From contig NZ_JAKNUS010000008.1 in assembly GCF_023155745.1 (NCBI RefSeq), positions 1-64,000 on the forward strand: DNA of 64,000 nt. The letters run 5' to 3'. This document shows, one piece after another, positions 43,240 to 51,756 of this stretch. Origin of the DNA: Microbacterium kunmingense. GTDB taxonomy: Bacteria; Actinomycetota; Actinomycetes; Actinomycetales; Microbacteriaceae. Positions within the stretch are counted from its first letter, which is position 1; each line of letters opens with the position of its first letter. Position numbers and translations under genes: made by a program. The notes below the pieces were generated by a model that was not told the DNA's origin, did not search any database, and saw only the letters and a program-made list of their open reading frames with translations.

Positions 43240-44580
43240 GTGAGTGAACGCGTGCTGGTGGAACAACTGCAGGGCCGTGCCGACGGGCCGGTCACCGTCT
43301 CGGGCTGGGTCGAGACCGTCCGAGACCAGAAGAAGGTGCAGTTCGTCATTCTGCGCGACGAGACCGGGGCGGTGCAGCTGGTCAACCCCGCCACCCGGCC
43401 GACGGAGGAACCGTCGGAGCAGGATGCTGCGGCGCTCGCCCTCACCGAGACGATCTCCGGCCTCGCGACGGGAACCTTCCTGACCGTTACGGGCGAGCTC
43501 AAGCACGATGAGCGCGTCAAGCTCGGCGGCGTCGAAGTGAAGATCGGGTCGCTCGAGATCGCCGCCGCCGCGCTCCCCGAGACCCCAATCGCCGCCGACA
43601 GCGGCATGGACAAGCGCATGGACTGGCGCTTCCTCGACCTCCGTCAGCGCCGCAACAACCTCATCTTCCGCGTGCAGACCACGCTCGAGCACGCGATGCG
43701 GTCGTACTGGGTGGAGCGCGACTACATCGAGATCCACTCCCCCAAGCTCATGGCGAGCCCGTCGGAGTCGCGCGCCGAGCTCTTCCAGCTCGAGTACTTC
43801 GGTGACCAGACCGCCTATCTCGCGCAGAGCCCGCAGCACTTCAAGCAGATGGCGCAGGCCGCCGGCTTCGGCAAGGTCTTCGAGATCGCCGACGCGTTCC
43901 GCGCCGACCCGTCGTTCACCAGCCGCCACGCCACGGAGTTCACCTCGATCGACGCCGAGATCAGCTGGATCGACTCGCACGAAGACGTCGCCGCCATGCA
44001 GGAGGAGCTCCTGGCCACCGCCATCGCCACGGTCAAGGACAAGCACGGCGACGAGATCCGCGAGCTCTTCGGCATCGAGGTGGAGGTGCCGGCGGTGCCC
44101 TTCCCGCGCATCCCGCTCGCCGAGGCCCGCGAGATCGTCGCCTCCCGCGGCTATGAGATCCCGCGCACCGACGGCGACCTCGACCCCGAGGGCGAGCGCC
44201 AGCTGTCGGCGTACGTCAAGGAGACCTTCGGGCACGACTTCGTCTTCGTCACCGACTATCACGCCGAGATCCGGCCGTTCTACCACATGCGCGACGAGGA
44301 GTCGGGGCTCACCAAGAGCTACGACCTGCTGTACCGCGGAACCGAGATCACCACCGGCGCACAGCGCGAGCACCGCGTCGAGGTGCTCGAGAAGCAGGCT
44401 CAGGAGAAGGGCCTCGAGCTGGAGGGCCTGGAGCACTACCTCGACTTCTTCCGCTACGGCGTGCCCCCGCACGGGGGGTTCGGCATGGGGCTCGCGCGCG
44501 TGCTCATGCTGCTGCTCGGCGAGTCGTCGATCCGCGAGGTCACATTCCTGTTCCGGGGTCCGACCCGGCTCGCGCCGTAG
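43240..44580 (+). CDS. aspS: aspartate-tRNA(Asp/Asn) ligase, archaeal-type
   Basis: A 446-residue class IIb synthetase. An N-terminal OB-fold reads the anticodon (VTVSGWVETVRDQKKVQFVI), and the catalytic core has motif 1 SYWVERDYIEIHSPKL, motif 2 FRADPSFTSRHATEFTS and motif 3 GFGMGLARVLMLLLG. The bacterial GAD insertion domain is absent, and length matches the archaeal/eukaryotic type, which is often non-discriminating and then paired with GatCAB. GTG at 43240 follows TAGACT (43226-43231) by 8 nt, giving the expected OB-fold start. Confidence 0.95.
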   Translation: MSERVLVEQLQGRADGPVTVSGWVETVRDQKKVQFVILRDETGAVQLVNPATRPTEEPSEQDAAALALTETISGLATGTFLTVTGELKHDERVKLGGVEVKIGSLEIAAAALPETPIAADSGMDKRMDWRFLDLRQRRNNLIFRVQTTLEHAMRSYWVERDYIEIHSPKLMASPSESRAELFQLEYFGDQTAYLAQSPQHFKQMAQAAGFGKVFEIADAFRADPSFTSRHATEFTSIDAEISWIDSHEDVAAMQEELLATAIATVKDKHGDEIRELFGIEVEVPAVPFPRIPLAEAREIVASRGYEIPRTDGDLDPEGERQLSAYVKETFGHDFVFVTDYHAEIRPFYHMRDEESGLTKSYDLLYRGTEITTGAQREHRVEVLEKQAQEKGLELEGLEHYLDFFRYGVPPHGGFGMGLARVLMLLLGESSIREVTFLFRGPTRLAP

Positions 44581-44599
44581 GCGCGTCGCCGCCGCGAAC

Positions 44600-44632
44600 C
44601 GTCACCGGGCGCTCACCGCGCGTTCACCCGCG
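44600..44632 (+). promoter_or_regulatory. PHO-box-like triple 11-bp direct repeat
   Basis: Three consecutive 11-bp units, CGTCACCGGGC (44600), GCTCACCGCGC (44611) and GTTCACCCGCG (44622). The last matches the known Streptomyces PhoP half-site G(G/T)TCAYYYR(C/G)G at every position. A TAGTTT -10 candidate lies at 44660-44665 and an odd palindrome cccggtaaccggg at 44641-44653. It suggests phosphate-starvation control of the following ABC operon. Confidence 0.7.
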
Positions 44633-44735
44633 CCGGTGTGCCCGGTAACCGGGCGCTTCTAGTTTCCTCTCGTCCCCTGCACCGCACGCGCTGCTGCGCG
44701 GCACCGCGGTGTGCTCACCCGAGAGGAACAACCCC

Positions 44736-45884
44736 ATGTCACGCATCCCTCGCCCGGCGACCCGCGCGCTCGCCGTCTTCGCCATGGCCACCGCCGCGGC
44801 CGTCACGCTCGCCGGTTGCGGCGGCGCCGCCGCCGGCTCCGGCGACGCCTCCTCCGACTTCGGCGTCGACGCCGCCACCGCGACGAGCCTGGCCGACTTC
44901 GGCACCTTCGAAGACCTCGAAGAGGCCGCGAAGGCCGAAGGCCAGCTGAACGTCATCGCCCTCCCCCGCGACTGGGCGAACTACGGCGAGATCATCGACC
45001 TCTTCACGGAGCGCTACCCCGAGATCACCGTCAACGAGCAGTCGCCCGACGCCTCGAGCGCCGAGGAGATCCAGGCCGCCGAGACCAACCAGGGCCTGGA
45101 CACCGCCCCCGACGTGTTCGACCTCGGCCTCACCGTCGCCCTGCAGAGCACCGACTACTTCGCCCCGTACCAGGTGCAGACCTGGGACGACATCCCCGAC
45201 GCGCTGAAGCACCCCGAGGGCCTGTTCGTCGGCGACTACGGCGGCTACATGTCGGTCGGCTACGACTCGTCGCGCTTCCCGGCCCCCGAGAGCATCGACG
45301 ACCTGCTCGGTGGTGACTACCGCGGTGCGGTGGCCCTGAACGGCGATCCGACCCAGGCCGGTGCCGCGTTCGCAGCGGTGGGCCTGGCGACCGTGCAGAC
45401 CGGCGGCGACCTCGACGACTTCCAGCCCGGAATCGACTTCTTCTCCGAGCTCAACGCCGCCGGAAATCTGCTGAAGCTCGACGTCACCTCGGCGACGGTC
45501 GCGAGCGGCGAGACCCCGGTGGTGTTCGACTGGGACTACCTCAACGCCGCGCACGCTGCCGACAACCCCGACTGGGAGGTCGTGGTCTTCCCCGGCACCG
45601 GGTACGCCGGGTACTACAACCAGGCGATCAACAAGGATGCCCCCAACCCGGCCGCGGCGCGCCTGTGGCAGGAGTTCCTCTACAGCGACGAGGTGCAGAA
45701 CCTGTGGCTGAAGGGCGGCGCCCGCCCGGTGCGCATGGACGCGATGATCGAAGCCGGCACGATCGACGAGGAACTCGCGGCGGCCCTGCCCGAGGCTCCG
45801 GAGGACACCGTCGTGCCGACCGAGGAGCAGAGCGCCGCGGCCGGCGAGCTCCTCGGCCAGGAGTGGGCAGCGGCGGTCCGGTGA
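44736..45884 (+). CDS. ABC transporter substrate-binding lipoprotein (phosphonate/polyamine-iron type)
   Basis: A 382-residue extracellular solute-binding protein of the spermidine/iron/2-aminoethylphosphonate class. Lipobox VTLAGC gives Cys28. Body motifs include LNVIALPRDWANYGEIIDLF and GYAGYYNQAINKDAPNPAAA. ATG has GAGAGGA 9 nt upstream. It is the first of four overlapping genes. The phosphate-box upstream argues for an organophosphate or phosphonate ligand, but binding residues do not settle it. Confidence 0.85.
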   Translation: MSRIPRPATRALAVFAMATAAAVTLAGCGGAAAGSGDASSDFGVDAATATSLADFGTFEDLEEAAKAEGQLNVIALPRDWANYGEIIDLFTERYPEITVNEQSPDASSAEEIQAAETNQGLDTAPDVFDLGLTVALQSTDYFAPYQVQTWDDIPDALKHPEGLFVGDYGGYMSVGYDSSRFPAPESIDDLLGGDYRGAVALNGDPTQAGAAFAAVGLATVQTGGDLDDFQPGIDFFSELNAAGNLLKLDVTSATVASGETPVVFDWDYLNAAHAADNPDWEVVVFPGTGYAGYYNQAINKDAPNPAAARLWQEFLYSDEVQNLWLKGGARPVRMDAMIEAGTIDEELAAALPEAPEDTVVPTEEQSAAAGELLGQEWAAAVR

Positions 45885-46822
45885 CCGCAGCCCCCGCTCA
45901 CGCCGGGCCGACCACCGACCACGAGACGGTCGCTGCCGTGCCGGAGCTCCAGGCTCCGGCACGGCAGCGCCGCGCGTCCGGCGACTGGTCATGGCTCGGC
46001 CTCACCCCGTTCGCCGTCTACGTCCTGCTCTTCCTCGCCCTCCCGACGGTGCTCGCGATCGCCTCAGGGCTCTTCGACGGAGACGGTGCGTTCACCCTGG
46101 CGAACATCGCCGCGCTCGGCGACCCGGTGATCATCAACACGTTCGTCAACTCGACCTGGGTCTCCCTTCTCACCGCCGTCGTGGGCGCTGTCGTGGGAGC
46201 AGCGGTCTGCTACGCGATGCTGGGCCTTCCCGACGCCGGCGTCGTCCGCACGACGGTCGACGCGGCATCCGGCGTCCTGGCCCAGTTCGGCGGCGTGATG
46301 CTCGCCTTCGCGATGATCGCGACGATCGGCACCCAGGGCATCGTCACGCGCTTCCTCCGCGCTGCGCTCGGCATCGACATCTTCGCCGGCGGCGCGTGGA
46401 TCTACGCCCTCCCCGGTCTCATCCCCGCCTATCTCGTCTTCCAGATCCCACTCATGGTCATCACCTTCATGCCCGCCCTGGCGGCCCTCCGCCCGCAGTG
46501 GTTCGAGGCCCACCTCACCCTCGGCGGTACGCGGAGCGAGTTCTGGCGGCACGTCGGATTCCCCGTGCTCGCCCCGTCATTCCTCGCGAGCCTGCTGCTG
46601 CTGTTCGCCAACGCGTTCTCGTCCTATGCGACAGCCGCCGCGCTGGCGAGCCAGGGGTCGCAGATCGTGCCGCTGCAGATCCGCGCCGCACTCACCAGCG
46701 AAACGGTCCTCGGTCGCGAGAACCTCGCCGGTGCCCTCGCACTCGGCATGATCGTCGTCGTCGCCGTCGTGATGTGGCTCTACTCCCTCATCCAGCGGCG
46801 CACGGCGAGGTGGCAGGCATGA
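45881..46822 (+). CDS. ABC transporter permease 1
   Basis: A 313-residue permease with six transmembrane helices after a 35-residue cytoplasmic N-terminus. The EAA-like loop reads LTLGGTRSEFWRHVGFPVLAP (in two parts, LTLGGTRSEFW and RHVGFPVLAP). GTG overlaps the substrate-binding protein stop (GTGA). It is paired with the next permease to form the channel, as in PhnU/PhnV or PotB/PotC systems. Confidence 0.88.
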   Translation: MTAAPAHAGPTTDHETVAAVPELQAPARQRRASGDWSWLGLTPFAVYVLLFLALPTVLAIASGLFDGDGAFTLANIAALGDPVIINTFVNSTWVSLLTAVVGAVVGAAVCYAMLGLPDAGVVRTTVDAASGVLAQFGGVMLAFAMIATIGTQGIVTRFLRAALGIDIFAGGAWIYALPGLIPAYLVFQIPLMVITFMPALAALRPQWFEAHLTLGGTRSEFWRHVGFPVLAPSFLASLLLLFANAFSSYATAAALASQGSQIVPLQIRAALTSETVLGRENLAGALALGMIVVVAVVMWLYSLIQRRTARWQA

Positions 46823-47658
46823 GCGGCATCGCCCCGCCGCCGGCAGTCCGGTGGCTCATCGGCGTCGTCGTCGGGCTCGTCTTCGCCGTCCCTTTCGTCG
46901 CGACGTTCCTGTTCACCCTCTCCTCGCCCGACGGCAGCGCCCCGACGTTCGAGCGCTGGCTGTCGGTGTTCGACCCGGCGAACGCGTCACGGTACGCGCC
47001 GATCTGGACGGGGCTCGGCAACTCGCTGATCCTCGCCGGGGTGACGGTGCTCATCGTGCTGTTCCTCTTCACCCCCACGATGGTGCTCGTGGCGCTGAAG
47101 TTCCCGAAGCTCCGGCGCGGGTTCGAATTCCTCGCCCTCCTCCCCATCACGATCCCCGCGATCGTGCTGGTCGTGGGCCTCGCCCCGATCTACCTCCAGA
47201 TCGGACGCACCCTCGGCACCGGCGCCTGGACCCTGGCGTTCGCGTACGGGATCCTCGTCCTGCCCTTCACCTACCGCTCGATCCAGGCCTCCATCGACGC
47301 GGTCGACGTGAAGATCCTGGCCGAGGCAGCGCGAACGCTCGGCGCCGGGTGGTTCACCGTGCTCGCGCGCGTCATCGCGCCGAACCTCCGTCAGGGCCTG
47401 CTCGCGGCCTCCCTCATCTCGGTCGCGGTGGTCCTCGGCGAATTCACCATCGCGTCGCTGTTGAACCGCCAGGTGCTGCAGACGGGGCTCGTCGTCATCA
47501 ACCGACAGGATGCCTACGCTGCGGCCATCTTCACCCTGCTCGCGCTCGCCTTCGCGTTCGTGCTGCTGCTCATCATCGGGCGCGCCGGGCGGGTCGGCGG
47601 CTCCGTCTCGCCCCGCACCGCTTCGCCCCGCCGCACCCTTCGAAGGAGCCGCTCGTGA
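46819..47658 (+). CDS. ABC transporter permease 2
   Basis: A 279-residue permease with six helices and the EAA loop AEAARTLGAGWFTVLARVIA near residues 172-191. It starts by an ATGA overlap with permease 1, and its stop overlaps the ATPase GTG. The C-terminal tail is Ser/Arg-rich. Together with permease 1 it forms a heterodimeric channel. Confidence 0.88.
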   Translation: MSGIAPPPAVRWLIGVVVGLVFAVPFVATFLFTLSSPDGSAPTFERWLSVFDPANASRYAPIWTGLGNSLILAGVTVLIVLFLFTPTMVLVALKFPKLRRGFEFLALLPITIPAIVLVVGLAPIYLQIGRTLGTGAWTLAFAYGILVLPFTYRSIQASIDAVDVKILAEAARTLGAGWFTVLARVIAPNLRQGLLAASLISVAVVLGEFTIASLLNRQVLQTGLVVINRQDAYAAAIFTLLALAFAFVLLLIIGRAGRVGGSVSPRTASPRRTLRRSRS

Positions 47659-48773
47659 CGACCTCCGACACCAGCCCCCGCACCCTGCCCGCCACCGCCG
47701 ACAACACCCTCCTCGCCGAGGCGGGTTCGGGTACCCGCGTCGAGCTGCGCACCGTGGTGAAGGACTACGGCGCGACGCGCGTGCTGCGCGGCGTCGACCT
47801 CGACATCGCCCCGGGCGAGTTCGTCTCGCTGCTCGGCCCCTCGGGGTGCGGCAAGACCACGGCGCTCCGCGTCCTCGCGGGGCTCGAGCGGGCGACCGAG
47901 GGGCAGATCCTGCTCGGCGGAAACGACGTGTCATCCGTTCCGACCAACAAGCGCGACATCGGCATGGTGTTCCAGTCGTACTCGCTCTTCCCGCACCTGC
48001 GGGCGCGGGACAACACCGCCTTCGGGTTGCGCCGGCGGGGAGTGGGGAAGAGGGATGCCGCCGCCCGCGCCGCCGACGCGCTCGTCCTCGTCGGGCTCGG
48101 GCACCTGGCCGACCGCTACCCCCATCAGCTCTCGGGTGGCCAGCAGCAGCGGGTGGCGCTCGCGCGTGCCCTCGTCACCGAACCGCGGGTGCTGCTCCTG
48201 GATGAACCCCTCTCAGCCCTCGACGCCAAGGTGCGGGTGCAGCTGCGCGATGAGATCCGCCGCATCCAGCTGCGTCTGGGCATCACCACGGTCTTCGTCA
48301 CCCACGATCAGGAGGAGGCCCTGGCCGTCTCCGACCGCATCGCCGTGATGAACGCCGGACGTATCGAGCAGATCGGCACCCCCGAAAATCTCTACCTTCG
48401 GCCGGCGACGCCGTACGTCGCGGCCTTCGTCGGGGTCTCCAGCGTCGTGCCCGGCACGCTCCGCGGCGAGACGGTGGAGGTGTGGGGCCTGCCGCTGCCG
48501 CTGCGCGCCACCGACGGCGCCGCGCCCGCGGCGGGTGAGGTCGAGGTGTTCCTGCGGCCGGAGAACGTCCGGCTCGCCGGGGTGGAGGAGGCGGGGGTCG
48601 ACGCGGTGGTGCAGGAGAGCACCTTCCTCGGGAGCTCTCGGCGCACCCTCGTCCAGACCGCCGACGGGTCGCTCGTGCAGGTGCAGCACCCCGTGGCGGA
48701 GCGGGTCGAGTTCGGCGATCGGGTGCGCATCGCGCTCGCGCCCGAGCCGGTGGTGGTGCGGGCGCGAATCTGA
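47655..48773 (+). CDS. ABC transporter ATP-binding protein with TOBE domain
   Basis: A 372-residue ATPase of the PotA/FbpC/PhnT type. Walker A GPSGCGKTT at 61-69, Q-loop VFQSYSLFPHL, signature LSGGQQQRVALARAL at 159-173, Walker B VLLLDEPLSALD and switch His in VTHDQEEAL. A C-terminal TOBE region (about 270-370) carries the regulatory FLRPENVRL motif. GTG overlaps the permease stop, completing a tightly coupled importer. Confidence 0.93.
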   Translation: MTTSDTSPRTLPATADNTLLAEAGSGTRVELRTVVKDYGATRVLRGVDLDIAPGEFVSLLGPSGCGKTTALRVLAGLERATEGQILLGGNDVSSVPTNKRDIGMVFQSYSLFPHLRARDNTAFGLRRRGVGKRDAAARAADALVLVGLGHLADRYPHQLSGGQQQRVALARALVTEPRVLLLDEPLSALDAKVRVQLRDEIRRIQLRLGITTVFVTHDQEEALAVSDRIAVMNAGRIEQIGTPENLYLRPATPYVAAFVGVSSVVPGTLRGETVEVWGLPLPLRATDGAAPAAGEVEVFLRPENVRLAGVEEAGVDAVVQESTFLGSSRRTLVQTADGSLVQVQHPVAERVEFGDRVRIALAPEPVVVRARI

Positions 48774-48875
48774 CTCCCCGCGCGCGATCCGCCGAAGGCT
48801 GGTCACTCGGTGAGAGGGTCGCATCGGCGGGTCGCCTAAGGTGGTCGTTCCGCCGACCCCCGAACGGAGGATCCC

Positions 48876-50057
48876 ATGTGGCAGGACTGGCTGAACTTCG
48901 CCATCGCACTCGCCATCGCCGTCGTCGGAGCCGTCGCTCTCGCCCTCATCGTCACCGGCGTGATGCGCCTGTTCGTGCGGAAGCGCCAGTGGCCGGCATC
49001 CCTCATCACCCGCGCCCGCCGACCGTTCCGCGCGTTCGTGCTCGTGATCGGATTGTGGATCGCGATCGCCGTCACCTTCCCCGACCCGTCGTGGAAGCCG
49101 GGGCTGAACCAGGCGATGACGATCGTGACGATCATCGTCGGGGCGTGGCTCGTCGGGGCGATGGTGCTGTTCCTCTCCGATCTTGCACTCGGCAGGTACC
49201 GCATCGACGTGCCCGACAACCGGGTCGCGCGGCGGATACGCACCCAGACGCTGATCCTGCGACGCCTCGCGATCGCGATCATCGTCGTGCTCGCCGCCGG
49301 GGCGATCCTCCTGACCTTCCCCGAGGTGCGGGCCGTCGGAGCGAGCGTCCTCGCCTCGGCCGGTATCGCCTCGGTGATCGCCGGCCTTGCCGCCCAGTCG
49401 GTGCTGGCGAACATGTTCGCCGGAATCCAGCTGGTCTTCAGCGAGGCGCTCCGCGTCGACGACGTCGTGGTCGTCGAGGGCGAGTGGGGGCGGGTGGGCG
49501 AGATCACGCTCAGCTACGTGGTGCTCGACCTCTGGGATGAGCGCCGGCTGGTGCTCCCGTGCACCTACTTCACCACGACGCCGTTCGAGAACTGGACCCG
49601 GCAGGGCAGCGCGCTCCTCGGTGCCGTCGAGCTCGACGTCGACTGGCGGGTCTCGCCGTCGAAGATGCGCGATCAGCTCGCGCGGGTGGTCGCCGACAGC
49701 GACCTGTGGGACGGACGCACCGCCGTGCTGCAGGTCACCGACGCCGTCGCCGGGTACGTCCGGGTGCGGATTCTCGTCTCGGCGGTGGATGCACCGACGC
49801 TGTTCGACCTGCGCTGCGCCGTGCGCGAGGCGATGGTGACGTGGATGCAGCGGACGATGCCCGCCGCGCTCCCGACCCAGCGCGTGCTCCTGACCGAGAC
49901 GGGCGGCGGCGAAGGCGAGACCGCCGAGGCCGACGAGCCGCGCCCCGACACCGGCGGGCTCTTCACCGGCAGCGCCGACGCCGTCGAGCGCGCGAGTGCT
50001 TTCACGCAGGCGATCCCCGTCGTGGGTGGCGGGGACGGCGGCGAGCGGCGGAGCTGA
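48876..50057 (+). CDS. MscS-family mechanosensitive channel
   Basis: A 393-residue small-conductance mechanosensitive channel protecting against hypo-osmotic shock. Four helices come first; the pore helix and beta-domain signature read GIASVIAGLAAQSVLANMFAG (in parts, GIASVIAGLAAQSV and LANMFAGIQLVF), then VVVEGEWGRVGEITL. The C-terminal 60 residues are acidic and disordered. ATG at 48876 has ACGGAGGA upstream, after a 33-nt leader from a TAAGGT hexamer. It converges with the glutaredoxin gene, 3 bp between stops. Confidence 0.92.
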   Translation: MWQDWLNFAIALAIAVVGAVALALIVTGVMRLFVRKRQWPASLITRARRPFRAFVLVIGLWIAIAVTFPDPSWKPGLNQAMTIVTIIVGAWLVGAMVLFLSDLALGRYRIDVPDNRVARRIRTQTLILRRLAIAIIVVLAAGAILLTFPEVRAVGASVLASAGIASVIAGLAAQSVLANMFAGIQLVFSEALRVDDVVVVEGEWGRVGEITLSYVVLDLWDERRLVLPCTYFTTTPFENWTRQGSALLGAVELDVDWRVSPSKMRDQLARVVADSDLWDGRTAVLQVTDAVAGYVRVRILVSAVDAPTLFDLRCAVREAMVTWMQRTMPAALPTQRVLLTETGGGEGETAEADEPRPDTGGLFTGSADAVERASAFTQAIPVVGGGDGGERRS

Positions 50058-50060
50058 GCG

Positions 50061-50318
50061 TCAGGACTGCTTGGCTTCGCGAAGCGCCGTGCTCAGGCGA
50101 TCGGCCGAGACACGCCAGTAGGTGTGGAGCCGCCCGTCGATGAGGACGACGGGGATCTTCTCCCACCATTCGGCGTGGAGGGCAGGGTCATCCACGATCG
50201 AGCGGTGCTCGACGACGACCTCGTCTTCGGGGAAGTCGGCGACCACGGCCTCGACGACGCCCTGCGCCACGTCGCACAGGTGGCAGTCGGGCTTGCCGAT
50301 GACGGTGAGGGTGGTCAC
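50061..50318 (-). CDS. glutaredoxin-family protein
   Basis: An 85-residue thioredoxin-fold protein with a CxxC site, PDCHLCDVA (Cys12, Cys15), and the cis-Pro segment EKIPVVLIDG. It belongs to the actinobacterial glutaredoxin-like (DUF836) group. GTG at 50318 is used because TAAAAT (50331-50326) lies 7 nt upstream. Redox partners are unknown; mycothiol rather than glutathione would be the expected thiol. Confidence 0.85.
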   Translation of the reverse strand: MTTLTVIGKPDCHLCDVAQGVVEAVVADFPEDEVVVEHRSIVDDPALHAEWWEKIPVVLIDGRLHTYWRVSADRLSTALREAKQS

Positions 50319-50371
50319 ATCCGCTATTTTACGGCGGTGCGGCGCGGTCGGGGCGGTCGGGAGGGGCGTCG

Positions 50372-50665
50372 TCACCGCTCGAGCGGGAAACCCGCCTCGG
50401 CCCACGCCGTCGTGCCGCCCTCGACGTTGGTGGCGTCGTACCCGCGCGCCTCGAGCGCCTCGACCACGCGAGCCGAACGACCGCCGAGCGCGCAGACGAC
50501 ACGGAACGGTCCCTCGGGCAGCTCGTCGATCCGCTCACCAAGCGTCGACATCGGCAGGTTGATCGCACCGGGCACACGTCCCTCGACGAACTCGTGCTCC
50601 TCCCGCACGTCGACGAGAGGGACGTCGGGGTTCTGCTGCAGTTCGTGAACGGTGATCGTCTTCAT
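50372..50665 (-). CDS. rhodanese-like domain protein
   Basis: A 97-residue single-domain rhodanese (sulfurtransferase fold). The active-site loop is VVCALGGRSARV with Cys58, and the N-terminal CH2A-like motif reads LVDVREEHEFVEGRVPGAIN. ATG at 50665 has GGAGGAATC upstream. Single-domain forms carry persulfide sulfur for cofactors or detoxification. It lies 53 bp from the glutaredoxin gene on the same strand. Confidence 0.9.
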   Translation of the reverse strand: MKTITVHELQQNPDVPLVDVREEHEFVEGRVPGAINLPMSTLGERIDELPEGPFRVVCALGGRSARVVEALEARGYDATNVEGGTTAWAEAGFPLER

Positions 50666-50763
50666 GATTCCTCCGAACGTCGGATACCGGATGGATGCCG
50701 GGCGCACGGCGCCACGAACACGAAGCGCCCGTCCATCGGACAGGCGCTCGGTGTCGGTGCCGC

Positions 50764-50862
50764 TTACTTCTTGTTGCGGCGCTGGTGGCGAGTCTTGCGA
50801 AGCAGCTTGCGGTGCTTCTTCTTCGCCATGCGCTTGCGGCGCTTCTTGATGACTGAACCCAC
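50764..50862 (-). CDS. 30S ribosomal protein bS22 (AURKAIP1/COX24 domain)
   Basis: A 32-residue, extremely basic peptide starting MGSVIKKRRKRMAKKKHRK and ending RRNKK. It matches the small actinobacterial ribosomal protein bS22, which lies between 16S and 23S rRNA at the subunit interface. Start GTG at 50862. It is easily missed because of its size. The BldC-like HTH gene follows upstream on the same strand, the standard arrangement in actinobacteria. Confidence 0.93.
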   Translation of the reverse strand: MGSVIKKRRKRMAKKKHRKLLRKTRHQRRNKK

Positions 50863-50945
50863 GGAAAACCTCACTATGTCGGGGTCTGATCGCACGGGCA
50901 TGCACGATCGGGAACGGGCAAAAGCGGAAAATGCCTCGGGTCAGT

Positions 50946-51137
50946 CTAGCCGACGTCGGCGATAGGCCGCTGCAGAGCCTCGGTGACCGCCGATTCGGGC
51001 ACCCGGTAGCTGCGTCCGAAGCGGACCGCGGGCAGCTCTCCGGCGTGGACGAGACGGTAGACCGTCATCTTCGACACCCGCATGAGCTCGGCCACCTCGG
51101 CGACGGTGAGGAAGCGGACATCCGGCAAATCAGCCAC
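50946..51137 (-). CDS. BldC/excisionase-like HTH protein
   Basis: A 63-residue MerR-like winged-helix DNA-binding protein: VRFLTVAEVAELMRVSKMTVYR, read in two parts, then LVHAGELPAVRFGRSYRVPESAV. This matches the BldC-type single-domain regulators. GTG at 51137 is preceded by GGAAGGGGG at SD distance, supporting this start over the longer frame. It precedes bS22. Confidence 0.88.
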   Translation of the reverse strand: MADLPDVRFLTVAEVAELMRVSKMTVYRLVHAGELPAVRFGRSYRVPESAVTEALQRPIADVG

Positions 51138-51273
51138 GGTGCCCCCTTCCGGCGCTCGGCTCTTTTTCTGCAGTTCTGCTGGGCCTACTTTATGGGGTCG
51201 CCGCGACGCGTGTAAACCCGTGTGACTCATGAGATCCGGCGGGTCTCCTCGACGGCCGCCGAACCCCGCCTCC

Positions 51274-51687
51274 TCAGCGCCCGGGCAGCTTCTTCAGCGC
51301 GTTCGCGACAGCGTGCTGAGCGGATGCAGCGGCGCGGCCGACGAGCTCCGCGGCATGCGCCGCCGGCTCGGGCAGCGAGATCAGCGCGGCGTTGTCGGCA
51401 GCCTCGAGATCCGCGGTGTCGAGGAAGGGGACGAGCCAGTCATCGACCTCGTCCAGGGGTGCGGCGAGCAGGCTGTAGTAGCGGTGCTGACCGACCTCGC
51501 GCACCGAGACGAGGTGCGCTTCGCGCAGCACCTTCAGGTGCTTGGAGACCGTCGGCTGGCTGACTCCGAGGGCGCTGACGATCTGCGACACGCTCGTGCC
51601 GTTCTCACCGGCGGTGGAGCGATCGAGCAGGAGCCTGAGGATGTCGCGTCGCGTCCCGTCTGCGATCACGTCGAAGATGTCCGCCAT
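51274..51687 (-). CDS. ArsR-family HTH regulator
   Basis: A 137-residue winged-helix regulator: FDVIADGTRRDILRLLLD at the N-terminus, HTH VSQIVSALGVSQPTVSKHLK and wing VSVREVGQHRYYSL. No Cys metal site (CVC) is visible, so it is unlikely to sense arsenic or cadmium in the classical way. ATG is 6 nt after TAACCT (51699-51694), leaderless, and 69 bp from divergent trkH, which it may regulate. Confidence 0.9.
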   Translation of the reverse strand: MADIFDVIADGTRRDILRLLLDRSTAGENGTSVSQIVSALGVSQPTVSKHLKVLREAHLVSVREVGQHRYYSLLAAPLDEVDDWLVPFLDTADLEAADNAALISLPEPAAHAAELVGRAAASAQHAVANALKKLPGR

Positions 51688-51756
51688 GGCTTTAGGTTAG
51701 TGCCGCCCAGCAGCGGAGTACCATGACTCAGGTTTTCTCGGCGAAAGGGGCGGCGC

